From: Flavobacterium segetis
GTDB taxonomy: Bacteria; Bacteroidota; Bacteroidia; Flavobacteriales; Flavobacteriaceae
Length of the DNA stretch: 64,000 bases
Assembly: GCF_900129575.1 (NCBI RefSeq)
Contig: NZ_FQWE01000004.1
Location: 340,618 to 404,617, forward strand
Direction of reading: 5' to 3'
Below, one piece after another: positions 27,213-35,914 of the stretch (the first letter of the stretch is position 1; every line of letters starts with the position of its first letter). The notes below the pieces were generated by a model that was not told the origin of the DNA, did no database searches, and saw nothing but the letters and a program-made list of their open reading frames with translations. The position numbers were made by a program, and so were the translations under genes.

Positions 27213-27248
27213 GATCCGTTTGAATTAATTTTTAAACGGATTTTTTTA
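27213..27248 (+). terminator. Terminator after sppA
   Basis: ATCCGTTT (27214-27221) pairs with AAACGGAT (27234-27241) and is followed by a T run. Confidence 0.8.
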
Positions 27249-27478
27249 TTTTGAAAAAAGAACGAACTGATTCCATGTAAATTAATTAGACAAAATTTTA
27301 TCTAAAAAACAATGGTGACGACATAAGAAGATAAAATCAATAAGTCAGTTAATCATGCTAAGATCTTTAACTTCTCAATTTTATGGTTACCACGATTAAA
27401 ACATACAATTGAAGGAAATCAAAAAAAGAGTTAGATTTTAATTACTATAGAATTAATCAGGCACATAACAATAATTAC
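27249..27478. other. Gap with no gene seen
   Basis: AT-rich sequence with frequent stops in all frames. I see no RNA gene or repeat; only a likely promoter at its right end. Confidence 0.6.
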
Positions 27479-27486
27479 TATTTTTG
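27479..27486 (+). promoter_or_regulatory. Promoter -7 element for the AsmA gene
   Basis: TATTTTTG followed by C, 50 bases before the start. No clear TTG upstream. Confidence 0.33.
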
Positions 27487-27535
27487 CAATGTGTAGCAAA
27501 TTTAGCTTCGTAAATAAATTTTAAGAAATCATATT

Positions 27536-30163
27536 ATGTTAAAAACAATTTTAAAAATAGTAGGTGCTTTATTTATTCTTATTTTGATTGCGTTATTTGC
27601 TATTCCCTATTTTTTTGAGGATCAAATAAAAGCTAAAATTGCTGAAGCGATAAACGAAAAAGTAGATGCTAAAATTACTTTTAATGGCGCCGATTTAAGT
27701 TTACTTAAGAGTTTTCCGAGTGCTACAGTTACACTGGATTCATTAATAGTAATAAATAAAGCTCCATTTGAGGGCGACACCTTAGTTTCACTTGGGGAGA
27801 TTACTTTAAACATGTCTATTAAAGAATTATTCAAAGGTAAAAATGAAGCTATGTCTATTGACGGAATCACTTCTAAAAACGGACTCATAAATATAATTTT
27901 TAATACGGAAGGAATTGGAAATTACGATATTGCTCTGAAAAATAACGAAACAAAATCTAATGGAAAAAGCGAACCGTTGTCACTAAAGATAAAAAACTAC
28001 AAGATTGAAAATTTTAAATTTCGTTATTTTGACGAGAGTTCAAAAATAAAAATGTTAATTGATAGTCTAAATCACGAGGGTGTAGGAGATTTTGCTGCGC
28101 AAAAACTAGATTTAGTCACTAAGTCAACTGCCAAAGTTTCATTAAACATGGATAAAGTCAATTATATGAAAAACGTAGCATTATCACTTGACGCGATCTT
28201 AGGAATAGATTTAGAAAAAAGCAAATATACGTTCAAGGATAATAAAGCACTTATTAATCAATTGCCTTTAGAATTTGATGGTTTTATTCAACTAGTTGAA
28301 GCAGGTCAAGAATATGATTTAAAGTTTAAAACACCTACTTCCTCGTTTAAAAATTTCCTCGGCGTAATTCCAGCTACTTATGCTGCTAGTTTAGACAATG
28401 TAAAAACAACGGGAGATTTTACCATAGTAGGTTTTGCAAAAGGGTTATATTCTGACACTACAATACCAAAATTTAATGTTGATATTACCTCAAAAAATGC
28501 CTCTTTTAAATATCCTGACTTACCAAAAACGGTACAAAATATAATTATTGACACTAAAATTATAAATGAAACTGGGATATTAAACGACACTTACGTAAAT
28601 ATTGACCAACTTTCTTTTAGAATAGATCAAGACGTTTTTAACGCTAAAGCAAAAATTAGTAATGTAACTGAAAATGCATATGTTGATGCCGCTTTGAAAG
28701 GAACAATTAATCTAGCTAATTTAACAAAAGCATATCCAGTAAAACTAGACAAGCCACTTTCTGGAATTCTTAAAGCAGATGTAACGACAAAATTTGACAT
28801 GCAATCCGTAGAGAAAAGTCAATACGAAAAGATAAATAACGCAGGAACAATGAGTTTATCTGGATTTAAATATGCTGATGAAAATGGAAAAACAATGAAT
28901 ATCAGTACAGCATTGGTTCAATTTAATCCAAGTCAAGTCAACCTTAAACAATTTAATGCAACAACAGGTAAAAGCGATATCAGTATCACAGGGATTTTAG
29001 ACAATTTCTACGGCTTTATCTTTAGAAACCAAGAACTAAAAGGGAATTTCAATATGAATTCTCAGCAATTAGCGGTCGATGATTTTATGACAACTGGCGA
29101 TACTAAACCATCTGAAAATAAAAAGGCCGAAGCAATGAAAATTCCAGCTTTTTTAAATTGTACGCTTACTGCAAAAGCAACTACAGTTTTGTATGATAAT
29201 TTAACCTTGAAAGATGTTTCAGGAAAGTTGATTGTAAAAGATGAAAAGGTAACACTAGAAAATGTAAAAACTTCGATTTTTGGTGGAACTATTGGTGTAA
29301 ACGGCGCTGTTTCAACTAAAGGAAAAGTTCCTATTTTTAATATGAATTTAAATTTAAATCAAGTAGATATTGCACAGTCTTTTACTCAATTAGATATGTT
29401 GAAGAAAATTGCGCCTATAGCTGGAATTATAAATGGAAAGTTAAATTCTACAATTAAACTAAACGGAAATCTAGATGCCACCGAATTTACACCTGATTTA
29501 AAAAGTTTGACTGGAGATTTATTAGGTCAATTACTGTCTACAACTATCAATGCTACAAACTCTACGTTACTTACGGCTTTAAGTTCTAATATAAAATTTA
29601 TCGATTTAGGTAAAATAAATTTAAATGATATAAAAGCTGCTATAACTTTCAAAGATGGAAAAGTAAATGTGAGACCATTTGACATTAAGTATAAAGATAT
29701 TAAAGCAACAGTTGGTGGAACACATGGTTTTGACCAAAGCATGAATTACAACTTGAAATTTGATGTTCCAGCAAAATATTTAGGATCAGAAGCGAATGCA
29801 TTAATAGCAAGGCTAACTCCCGCTGAAGCTACAAAAGTAGAAAGCATACCAATTACTGCATTAATTGTGGGTAATTTTACTAATCCAAAAATAACAACTG
29901 ATATTAATAGTGCTGTAACTACACTAACTACAAAATTAGTAAATCAGCAGAAAGATAGATTGGTAAAACAAGGTACATCAGCTTTGACTGACTTAATTAA
30001 CAAAAATAAAAAACCTGGCGACACGACCAAAACAGTCATTCCAAAAACAAAAGAAGAAGTAAAAGCTAAGGTAAATGAAGAGGTAAAAAAGAAAGCCTCA
30101 GATGTTTTGAATGGTTTTTTTAATAAAAAGAAAAAACCAGTTGATACGACAAAAACTAATTAA
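27536..30163 (+). CDS. AsmA-family inner-membrane protein
   Basis: An 875-residue protein of the AsmA/TamB-like superfamily, thought to bridge the periplasm and help lipid or outer-membrane protein traffic. One N-terminal transmembrane helix (about 5-25) is followed by the AsmA N-terminal domain (about 40-140: KITFNGADLSLLKSFPS, then ITLNMSIKELFKGK). A long beta-rich groove region follows, and the AsmA-like C-terminal domain (about 560-760, with VSTKGKVPIFNMNLNLNQVD and INGKLNSTIKLNGNLD). The end is lysine-rich with a repeated KKKPGDT/KKKPVDTTKT motif. Transcribed alone. Confidence 0.88.
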   Translation: MLKTILKIVGALFILILIALFAIPYFFEDQIKAKIAEAINEKVDAKITFNGADLSLLKSFPSATVTLDSLIVINKAPFEGDTLVSLGEITLNMSIKELFKGKNEAMSIDGITSKNGLINIIFNTEGIGNYDIALKNNETKSNGKSEPLSLKIKNYKIENFKFRYFDESSKIKMLIDSLNHEGVGDFAAQKLDLVTKSTAKVSLNMDKVNYMKNVALSLDAILGIDLEKSKYTFKDNKALINQLPLEFDGFIQLVEAGQEYDLKFKTPTSSFKNFLGVIPATYAASLDNVKTTGDFTIVGFAKGLYSDTTIPKFNVDITSKNASFKYPDLPKTVQNIIIDTKIINETGILNDTYVNIDQLSFRIDQDVFNAKAKISNVTENAYVDAALKGTINLANLTKAYPVKLDKPLSGILKADVTTKFDMQSVEKSQYEKINNAGTMSLSGFKYADENGKTMNISTALVQFNPSQVNLKQFNATTGKSDISITGILDNFYGFIFRNQELKGNFNMNSQQLAVDDFMTTGDTKPSENKKAEAMKIPAFLNCTLTAKATTVLYDNLTLKDVSGKLIVKDEKVTLENVKTSIFGGTIGVNGAVSTKGKVPIFNMNLNLNQVDIAQSFTQLDMLKKIAPIAGIINGKLNSTIKLNGNLDATEFTPDLKSLTGDLLGQLLSTTINATNSTLLTALSSNIKFIDLGKINLNDIKAAITFKDGKVNVRPFDIKYKDIKATVGGTHGFDQSMNYNLKFDVPAKYLGSEANALIARLTPAEATKVESIPITALIVGNFTNPKITTDINSAVTTLTTKLVNQQKDRLVKQGTSALTDLINKNKKPGDTTKTVIPKTKEEVKAKVNEEVKKKASDVLNGFFNKKKKPVDTTKTN

Positions 30164-30179
30164 GTTTTCAAATTATAGC

Positions 30180-30220
30180 AATAAGGCCTAAAATATTAAT
30201 TTATTTTAGGCCTTATTTTA
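30180..30220. terminator. Bidirectional terminator between the AsmA and DUF2797 genes
   Basis: A perfect 16-bp stem (30180-30195 with 30202-30217), built on AAGGCCTAAAATA. It overlaps the last bases of the minus-strand gene's stop region. Confidence 0.88.
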
Positions 30221-31012
30221 TACATTTATACTAACAACATAACCCTCTGAACTACGAATATTAAAAACGGTACCATTATCAAAAATTAAATATTGTCCTT
30301 TTATCCCGGCTAATTTCCCTTCAAAATTAGGCGTTTTATCTAAACTTAAACTGCTCACTTTCTTTGGATATTCTAAAACAGGATAATGCATTTCATACAA
30401 ATCATTTTTTTGCGAGTAGAAATATTCCTGCACTTCTGATGGAATTAAATTTTCTAATTTTAATCTTTCTTTGACTAAATCAACATGCTCTACAGAATTA
30501 GTCAGCATTTTTCTCCAGTTTGTTTTATCAGCATAGTGACTTTTTAACGCAACTTCAGTAATTCCTGCTAAATATCGGTTAGGCACTTCTACGATAGTAA
30601 TGGCTTCATTAGCTCCTTGATCTATCCAGCGCGTTGGCATTTGCGTTTTTCTGGTCACTCCTACTTTCACTTCGCTAGATAAAGCTAAATAAACAATATG
30701 AGGTTGTAATTGCACCTTCTCTTCATAAACTAAATCTCTATCGGCAATACCAAGGTGAGCCGTGCTTAATTCAGGTCTAATAATCCAATCCCCTACAGAC
30801 GCACTCGAATAAAAACAATCATAACAAAAACCTTGACGAAATATTTTTCTCTTTTTCCCACAATTCAAACATTGGTAACCCAAAAAACTGATTTGAATAT
30901 TATTATTTAATAATTGATTTACATTTAAAAAGCTATTTTCAAAAACTAGATAATATTGAATTGGATTGCCAAATTCAGTTTGCATTTTTTTTAGGACACC
31001 TTCGTAAGTCAT
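30218..31012 (-). CDS. DUF2797 protein with zinc ribbon
   Basis: A 264-residue cytoplasmic protein. A four-cysteine zinc ribbon is visible as CLNC (C48, C51) and CYDC (C63, C66), followed by the DUF2797 core: YLALSSEVKVGVTRKTQMP (about 110-128), RWIDQGANEAI (about 129-139) and ITEVALKSHYADKTNWRKML (about 151-170). The YL-VGVT-RW-Q-GA pattern and adjacent arginine resemble the GIY-YIG nuclease fold, a relationship proposed for this family, but I cannot confirm catalytic residues. Function unknown. It ends inside a shared terminator opposite the AsmA gene and diverges from the GH3 gene. Confidence 0.85.
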   Translation of the reverse strand: MTYEGVLKKMQTEFGNPIQYYLVFENSFLNVNQLLNNNIQISFLGYQCLNCGKKRKIFRQGFCYDCFYSSASVGDWIIRPELSTAHLGIADRDLVYEEKVQLQPHIVYLALSSEVKVGVTRKTQMPTRWIDQGANEAITIVEVPNRYLAGITEVALKSHYADKTNWRKMLTNSVEHVDLVKERLKLENLIPSEVQEYFYSQKNDLYEMHYPVLEYPKKVSSLSLDKTPNFEGKLAGIKGQYLIFDNGTVFNIRSSEGYVVSINV

Positions 31013-31218
31013 TGTATTTTTATGTTTTTGATTATCAATCTATGATTGCGCATTTAGCATAACTCGCGCTAGACTTTTATGAAGCGAGAATCTTTGCATT
31101 ATTAAAGAATTGTTTTTTATAAAAAAACACTATTTTTGATACTTTGACAAAGTTAGTATTTGTCAATTAATATTCATATCTGAAATCTACATTCGTTAAT
31201 CTAAAATCAGAAATCTGC

Positions 31219-32745
31219 ATGCCTTTAACCATAATCAATTCGTTTGCTTCTTGGGTTCTAAAACAAAGAATCCATCAAATCGAACTATTCTTGAAATATC
31301 CAAATGAAGTTCAAGAGGAATTGCTTATGAATTTAATTGGCTCGGCAAAAAACACTGTGTTAGGTAAAAAATACGATTATTCCTCCATTAATACTTATTC
31401 GAAATTTGCAGAAAGAATTCCTATATCCACTTATGAAGATTTACAACCTTTAATAGAAAGGACGCGTCAAGGTGAGCAAAATGTTTTTTGGGAAGAACCT
31501 ATAAAATGGTTTGCTAAATCCAGCGGTACGACAAATTCAAAAAGTAAATTTATTCCAGTAAGTAATGAAGCGCTTGAAGACTGTCATTATAAAGGAAGTA
31601 AAGATTTGCTCTGCTTGTATTTAAGTAATAATGAAAATTCTGAACTCTTTTTAGGTAAAAGTTTACGTTTAGGTGGCAGTTCCCAAATTTACGAAGACAA
31701 CGATACCTTTTTTGGCGATTTATCCGCGATATTAATTGAAAACATGCCAATTTGGGCAGAGTTCAGTAGTACGCCAAGCAATAAAATTTCTTTGATGAGT
31801 GATTGGGAAACTAAAATCAAGGCGATTATCAACGAAACCAAAAACGAAAATGTAACCAGTTTTGCAGGAGTTCCTTCCTGGATGCTAGTTTTGATGAATA
31901 AAATGCTAGAAGAAACTGGAAAAGGGAATCTACTTGAAATTTGGCCAAATCTAGAAGTGTACTTTCATGGCGGCGTAAATTTTGAACCCTACCGCGAACA
32001 ATACAAAAATATACTCCCTAAAAAAGATTTTAAATACTACGAAATATACAATGCATCAGAAGGTTTTTTTGCCATCCAAGATTTAAACAACTCAAGTGAT
32101 TTATTACTAATGTTAGATTATGGAATTTTCTACGAATTTATTCCAATGGATACTTTTGGTACACCCAATCAAAAAGTGATTCGGTTAGCTGATGTAGAAT
32201 TATTTAAAAACTATGCTTTGATAATTACCACTAATTCTGGTTTGTGGCGTTATTTAATAGGTGATACGGTTCGATTTACTTCCCTAAATCCTTACCGAAT
32301 TCGGGTTACGGGTAGAACCAAACATCATATTAATGTTTTTGGCGAAGAATTGATGGTCGAAAATACTGATATGGCTATAGCCAAGGCTTGCAAGATAACC
32401 AATACCCAAGTGGTCGATTATACCGTTGCGCCTGTTTTTATGGAAGGTAAAGAAAAAGGAGCGCACGAATGGATAATTGAGTTTAAAGTAAATCCTATCG
32501 ATATTTCCGTTTTTCAAAAAATATTAGATGAATCGATTCAATCTCTGAATTCCGATTATGAAGCAAAACGCTTTAACAATATGACTTTGAATCCGTTAAT
32601 AATAAACATAGCACGAAAAGATTTATTTTACGATTGGCTGAAATACCGCAATAAACTGGGCGGACAGCATAAAATTCCTAGATTGTCTAATCATAGAGAT
32701 TATTTAGAGCAATTGAAGAGCATGCAAATTAGTATTGTTGTTTAG
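31219..32745 (+). CDS. GH3-family acyl-adenylate synthetase-like protein
   Basis: A 508-residue member of the ANL superfamily related to plant GH3 enzymes that join amino acids to jasmonate or auxin. Visible motifs: the phosphate-binding KSSGTTNSKSKFIP (about 99-112), YFHGGVNFEPY (about 249-259), YNASEGFFAIQD (about 279-290), LWRYLIGDTVRF (about 343-354) and GRTKHHINVFGEELM (about 367-381). The bacterial substrate is unknown. The 3' end is of special interest: the last dozen codons have a diverged second copy at 38089-38147, on the far side of the bacteriocin-like island. Confidence 0.88.
   Translation: MPLTIINSFASWVLKQRIHQIELFLKYPNEVQEELLMNLIGSAKNTVLGKKYDYSSINTYSKFAERIPISTYEDLQPLIERTRQGEQNVFWEEPIKWFAKSSGTTNSKSKFIPVSNEALEDCHYKGSKDLLCLYLSNNENSELFLGKSLRLGGSSQIYEDNDTFFGDLSAILIENMPIWAEFSSTPSNKISLMSDWETKIKAIINETKNENVTSFAGVPSWMLVLMNKMLEETGKGNLLEIWPNLEVYFHGGVNFEPYREQYKNILPKKDFKYYEIYNASEGFFAIQDLNNSSDLLLMLDYGIFYEFIPMDTFGTPNQKVIRLADVELFKNYALIITTNSGLWRYLIGDTVRFTSLNPYRIRVTGRTKHHINVFGEELMVENTDMAIAKACKITNTQVVDYTVAPVFMEGKEKGAHEWIIEFKVNPIDISVFQKILDESIQSLNSDYEAKRFNNMTLNPLIINIARKDLFYDWLKYRNKLGGQHKIPRLSNHRDYLEQLKSMQISIVV
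32705..32727 (+). repeat. Left copy of direct repeat flanking the accessory island
   Basis: Within the last codons of the GH3 gene. A 23-base sequence starting TAGAGCAATTGAAG is repeated with one mismatch at 38111-38133. Confidence 0.75.
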
Positions 32746-32866
32746 TACTAAAGATAAGTCTTCTACATATAAAAATTTTACTGCTCTAAACAAAAGTTAA
32801 TATGCATTATTTCTCTTGTAAGTTTATTCTAATAAAGTACATTTAGATTAAATAAAAATCTATTAC

Positions 32867-33538
32867 ATGCCTACAAAAAATTTATTTTTAGTCGATGATC
32901 ATCCTATAACAGTTGACAGTTATAAAAACTTAATTTTACGAACAAAAACTGCAGCTAACGATATTTATTTTGTAACAGCCTTTTCTTGTGAAGAAGCATA
33001 CAAGAGGATTATTGAAAAACACAACGATCAAGAAAACTTTGATGTTGCCCTTTTAGATATAAGTTTGCCATCTTACCCAGCTAAAAATCTACTTACAGGT
33101 ATTGATGTAGCTAAACTCATTCGGTATTATTTTCCAGCGTGTAAAATAATATTACTCACGATGCACAGTGAGCCTGCAATTGTCACAACTGCCATACATG
33201 AAATTAATCCAGAAGGATTCATTTTAAAGAATGATATTAATGCAGCAAGTTTTGTAAATGCGTACCAATCTATAATGCTAGGCTCCACCTTTTACAGTAG
33301 TACAATAACTAAAGTGCAAAACGATACTATCATAAAAAAATTGGATTTTGATGCTATTGATTTACAAATCTTACTTTTACTTGATAAGAAAATTAAAACC
33401 AAAGACATGCCGAACCATATTGACCTTTCCTTAAGTGCCATCGAGAAAAGGAAAACCAATATTAAAAACCAACTTTTAAAAGACAAAGGCAATGATACAG
33501 CAATAGTTAATACTGCTAAAAAACTAGACATTATTTAA
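32867..33538 (+). CDS. Orphan response regulator
   Basis: The 223 residues comprise a receiver domain (about 5-140) with the acidic pair D10-D11 in FLVDDHP, the phosphoacceptor in ALLDISLP (D64), the switch threonine in LLTMHSEP and a lysine in FILKND. The C-terminal 70 residues are helical and include a region (DLSLSAIEKRKTNIKNQL, about 185-202) that resembles the recognition helix of a NarL/LuxR-type HTH but is short of the usual motif. No histidine kinase is nearby. It is the first gene of the accessory island, and may control the downstream peptide genes; that is inference from position. Confidence 0.82.
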   Translation: MPTKNLFLVDDHPITVDSYKNLILRTKTAANDIYFVTAFSCEEAYKRIIEKHNDQENFDVALLDISLPSYPAKNLLTGIDVAKLIRYYFPACKIILLTMHSEPAIVTTAIHEINPEGFILKNDINAASFVNAYQSIMLGSTFYSSTITKVQNDTIIKKLDFDAIDLQILLLLDKKIKTKDMPNHIDLSLSAIEKRKTNIKNQLLKDKGNDTAIVNTAKKLDII

Positions 33539-33598
33539 ATTTAATAAAAACCTTACTTTTTTAACATAAAACAGCAATATGCTTTTAATCTTAAGCAA

Positions 33599-33606
33599 TA
33601 AATTTG
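33599..33606 (+). promoter_or_regulatory. Possible promoter for the peptide genes
   Basis: TAAATTTG fits the -7 consensus and gives a leader of about 73 bases before the first peptide gene. No TTG at the right distance. Confidence 0.3.
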
Positions 33607-33685
33607 AAAATCTTACGAATCTAAATTAAGTGCACGTAATTGAAAGTTCTAAAAGAAGTAATTTTAACCAATTAAAAACTATTTT

Positions 33686-33871
33686 ATGAAAAGATTACAA
33701 TTAAATCAGATGGAGAATCTGGAGGGTGGTGGATTGGATATTGGAACAACAGCTGGAGTAGCATGTGGTTTAGCTGTATCCGGAGCCCTTTTTGGAGGTT
33801 TTAGTATGTTTTTAAAAATGGCAATCGCAGGACCAACTTGTGTAGGATTAGTAATTAGAGAACTTCAGTAA
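33686..33871 (+). CDS. Double-glycine-leader peptide 1 (bacteriocin-like)
   Basis: A 61-residue peptide. The N-terminal 15 residues (MKRLQLNQMENLEGG) are a classic double-glycine leader for C39-peptidase exporters. The mature part (46 residues) is hydrophobic and rich in Gly and Ala (GVACGLAVSGALFGGF), with exactly two cysteines about 24 residues apart. A second peptide with a similar leader starts 11 bases after its stop, and a C39 exporter lies downstream, so a two-peptide (class IIb) bacteriocin is the simplest reading. It could also be a signalling peptide. No lanthionine-type modification genes are seen. Confidence 0.8.
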   Translation: MKRLQLNQMENLEGGGLDIGTTAGVACGLAVSGALFGGFSMFLKMAIAGPTCVGLVIRELQ

Positions 33872-33882
33872 AAAATAAAAAT

Positions 33883-34089
33883 ATGAAAACTTTAGAAATT
33901 AGCAATTTAGAAAAAATTGAAGGTGGTAAATTTATAGGTGGATTTTGCGCCGCAGTTGGTGCAGCGGGAGCTGTAGCTACTTTAGCTACCCTAGCTGGCG
34001 CAACAATAGCAACTGGCGGAGTAGCAGGGATCGTTGCAGGTGTAGCTGTTGGAGGGTGTGCAGCATATGGGGTTTACTTGATATGGTAA
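33883..34089 (+). CDS. Double-glycine-leader peptide 2 (bacteriocin-like)
   Basis: A 68-residue peptide with leader MKTLEISNLEKIEGG, closely parallel to that of the preceding peptide (L-x-x-NLE-x-I/L-EGG). The predicted mature part (53 residues, from KFIGGFC) is a long Gly/Ala/Val-rich helix with several GxxxG motifs (GGVAGIVAGVAVGG), one cysteine near each end, and a C-terminal tryptophan. GxxxG motifs are the usual pairing surface of class IIb bacteriocin peptides. Two cysteines per peptide and a thioredoxin-fold gene in the same cluster suggest disulfides. Confidence 0.8.
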   Translation: MKTLEISNLEKIEGGKFIGGFCAAVGAAGAVATLATLAGATIATGGVAGIVAGVAVGGCAAYGVYLIW

Positions 34090-34116
34090 GCAAATAGAAA
34101 TTATAATAATAGTAGA

Positions 34117-34164
34117 GGTGTCAATTAAGTATGTCTGTCTAATTGTCTATACTTAATTGACATC
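34117..34164 (+). promoter_or_regulatory. Hairpin after the peptide genes
   Basis: TGTCAATTAAGTAT (34119-34132) pairs perfectly with 34149-34162, extended by two more pairs, around a 16-base loop. There is no T run after it, so it is more likely an mRNA-stabilising or attenuating hairpin between peptide and transport genes than a full terminator. Confidence 0.6.
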
Positions 34165-34180
34165 CATTACAATTTACGAC

Positions 34181-34279
34181 ATGGGATATTTTAAAACCAA
34201 AAAAGATAGAAATCTTTTTTTCATAAGCTTTTTAATTGGTGTTATATTTATGATTTATTTTTTAGTTTATAAAAAATAA
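34181..34279 (+). CDS. 32-residue membrane peptide
   Basis: ATG at 34181 opens 32 codons ending in TAA. The product is a basic N-terminus (MGYFKTKKDRN), a single hydrophobic helix of about 18 residues (LFFISFLIGVIFMIYFLVY) and a KK end, so a bitopic inner-membrane peptide. The position right after the two peptides is where immunity genes are often found, and small membrane peptides are a common immunity type, but nothing in the sequence proves this. Confidence 0.5.
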   Translation: MGYFKTKKDRNLFFISFLIGVIFMIYFLVYKK

Positions 34280-34671
34280 ATCAGCTCCGTACAGCAATAT
34301 AAACATATACTGTTTAATCACATAGTTTTTATAACATCAATATTCAATATCAAAAATGTTGTAGTGACGAACATAGCACATCTATGCCCCTCCATTAAAA
34401 AATGGCATTAGAAATCTTTATAAATTGCAATAGGTGGTATAAATTCATTACAAGCTATAATTTAGATAGCTTATTTTTAATCGCATTTTACTCAAGTCCT
34501 GTAAAAATGTCCTTTAAAATTAATTATCTAAAAAAGACAATTTTATGATATTGAGTAAAGAACAAACTTAAAATATTGATAGCAATGTGATTCTCTTCCT
34601 GCTGCAAATTTATATGACAATTGATTTATAAATTAAAATTACAAACATTTTACCTTCTTTAATTTACATTT
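34280..34671. other. Gap with no gene seen
   Basis: 392 bases of AT-rich sequence. I find only very short open frames (for example an 8-codon ATG frame at about 34543), no RNA gene and no terminator with a T run. It may hold a promoter for the transport genes, but no TAnnTTTG element with a proper TTG was found. Confidence 0.5.
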
Positions 34672-35304
34672 ATGAAAAGTTCGTTTTTCAAATATTTCAT
34701 TCTTATAAGCGCCTTAATATTAATTACACAAGCTACAAATTACCTATTAGATTTTAACACCTTAATTCATAATTCACTTGCCGATAAACTAACAAGCCAG
34801 CAAATAGACAATTTTTTTGAATTTTCAAGCAAATGGCAATGGCTAAGCTATTTATTGATTGCAATTATCTTACTTATAAAAGTAAGCATTATAACAAGTG
34901 TATTATATATTGGCGTATTTCTCTTCAGTAATATGATAGTGACTTTTAAACAATTATGGAACATTGTCATTACAGCTGAGTTTATTTTCTTACTTGTACC
35001 AATAATTAAAACTATCTGGTTTTACTTTTTCCAAACCAATTACGCCCTAGAAGACGTACAATATTTTTACCCATTATCCTCCTTGAATATTATAGGGCAT
35101 AAAGGTTTAGAGCCTTGGCTAATATATCCTTTTCAGACACTTAATTTTTTCGAATTAGGCTATTGGTTAATTCTTGCCTACTACATTGGTAAAGCAACTG
35201 AAACCACAATGGATCATGGGCTAAAAATTGTGGCTTCTAGTTATGGCAGCGCTTTATTGCTATGGGTAGTGGTCATCATGTTTTTTACTTTAAATTATTC
35301 CTAA
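34672..35304 (+). CDS. Five-helix membrane protein of the bacteriocin cluster
   Basis: A 210-residue integral membrane protein with hydrophobic segments at about 7-25, 58-85, 98-117, 150-170 and 188-207. There is no recognised domain. The pattern of helices, the conserved-looking HKGLEPWLIYPFQTLNFFE (about 142-160) and the position directly before a thioredoxin-fold gene and a C39 exporter recall the membrane proteins (Yip1- or MauE/DoxX-like) often found in Bacteroidota peptide export clusters. The stop is 9 bases before the next start, so the two are surely co-transcribed. A role in redox, maturation or immunity is inference. Confidence 0.7.
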   Translation: MKSSFFKYFILISALILITQATNYLLDFNTLIHNSLADKLTSQQIDNFFEFSSKWQWLSYLLIAIILLIKVSIITSVLYIGVFLFSNMIVTFKQLWNIVITAEFIFLLVPIIKTIWFYFFQTNYALEDVQYFYPLSSLNIIGHKGLEPWLIYPFQTLNFFELGYWLILAYYIGKATETTMDHGLKIVASSYGSALLLWVVVIMFFTLNYS

Positions 35305-35313
35305 AAAAGCAAA

Positions 35314-35828
35314 ATGAAAAAATACCTTAAAATATTTATACCACTAGTATTTTTATCCTTACTATCTTTTATGGGTTACAAGATAGTTACTAAAATCAAC
35401 CATCAAAAAGAAGTCGCAGCAAATATAAAAACCATTCCTGCTTTTAAATACCAGAATTTAAACGGAGAGTCTTTTTCTAATAAAAATTTAAAAATGGACA
35501 CCCCTACTCTTTTTATATATTTTAATAGTGAATGTGAGTATTGTAATGAAGAAGCTCAAATGATCAAGGAACATATTAACGCTTTTAATCCGTTCCAACT
35601 TGTTTTTGTTTCGTTTGAACAACCCACAAAAATAGCTTCTTTTGCTAAAAAACACAATCTTCTTAATTATGATAACATTTTTTTGTATGTGACTCTAAAG
35701 CTACTTTCGCTACTACCTTTGATGTTCAGTCTTTGCCTTGTTTAGTTTTATATGATAAAAACCAACAACTCATTGAGAAGTTGAAAGGACAAACTAAAGT
35801 AGAAACTATCTTAAAAAAATTACAATAA
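35314..35828 (+). pseudogene. Thioredoxin-fold (TlpA-like) protein, frameshifted
   Basis: One N-terminal membrane anchor (residues about 5-24) is followed by a thioredoxin-like fold with the CxxC motif in ECEYCNEEA (C74 and C77). The frame is intact to about residue 127 (NLLNYDNIF), then runs out of phase at a run of seven T near 35680, ending at 35745. One more T would restore FVCDSKATFATTFDVQSLP, the cis-proline region of the fold, through LVLYDKNQQLIEKLKG to a stop at 35826. So it is a true family member with a single-base slip: either a real pseudogene, a phase-variable run or a sequencing error. Expected intact length is about 171 residues. Confidence 0.8.
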
Positions 35829-35837
35829 AAAATATGA

Positions 35838-35896
35838 CATTCCTCCTTTGTCAGAATCGAGCAAAGCGAACAGGCGAAGCAATGACAAAATGAAGC
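35838..35896 (+). repeat. Short copy of dispersed intergenic element
   Basis: Contains CCTTTGTCAGAATCGAG, GAACAGGCGAAGCAAT and ATGACAAA, which recur in altered form at 44545-44652. It sits between the thioredoxin-fold gene and the exporter start. Confidence 0.55.
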
Positions 35897-35914
35897 AATA
35901 GCAAACTAAGAATA

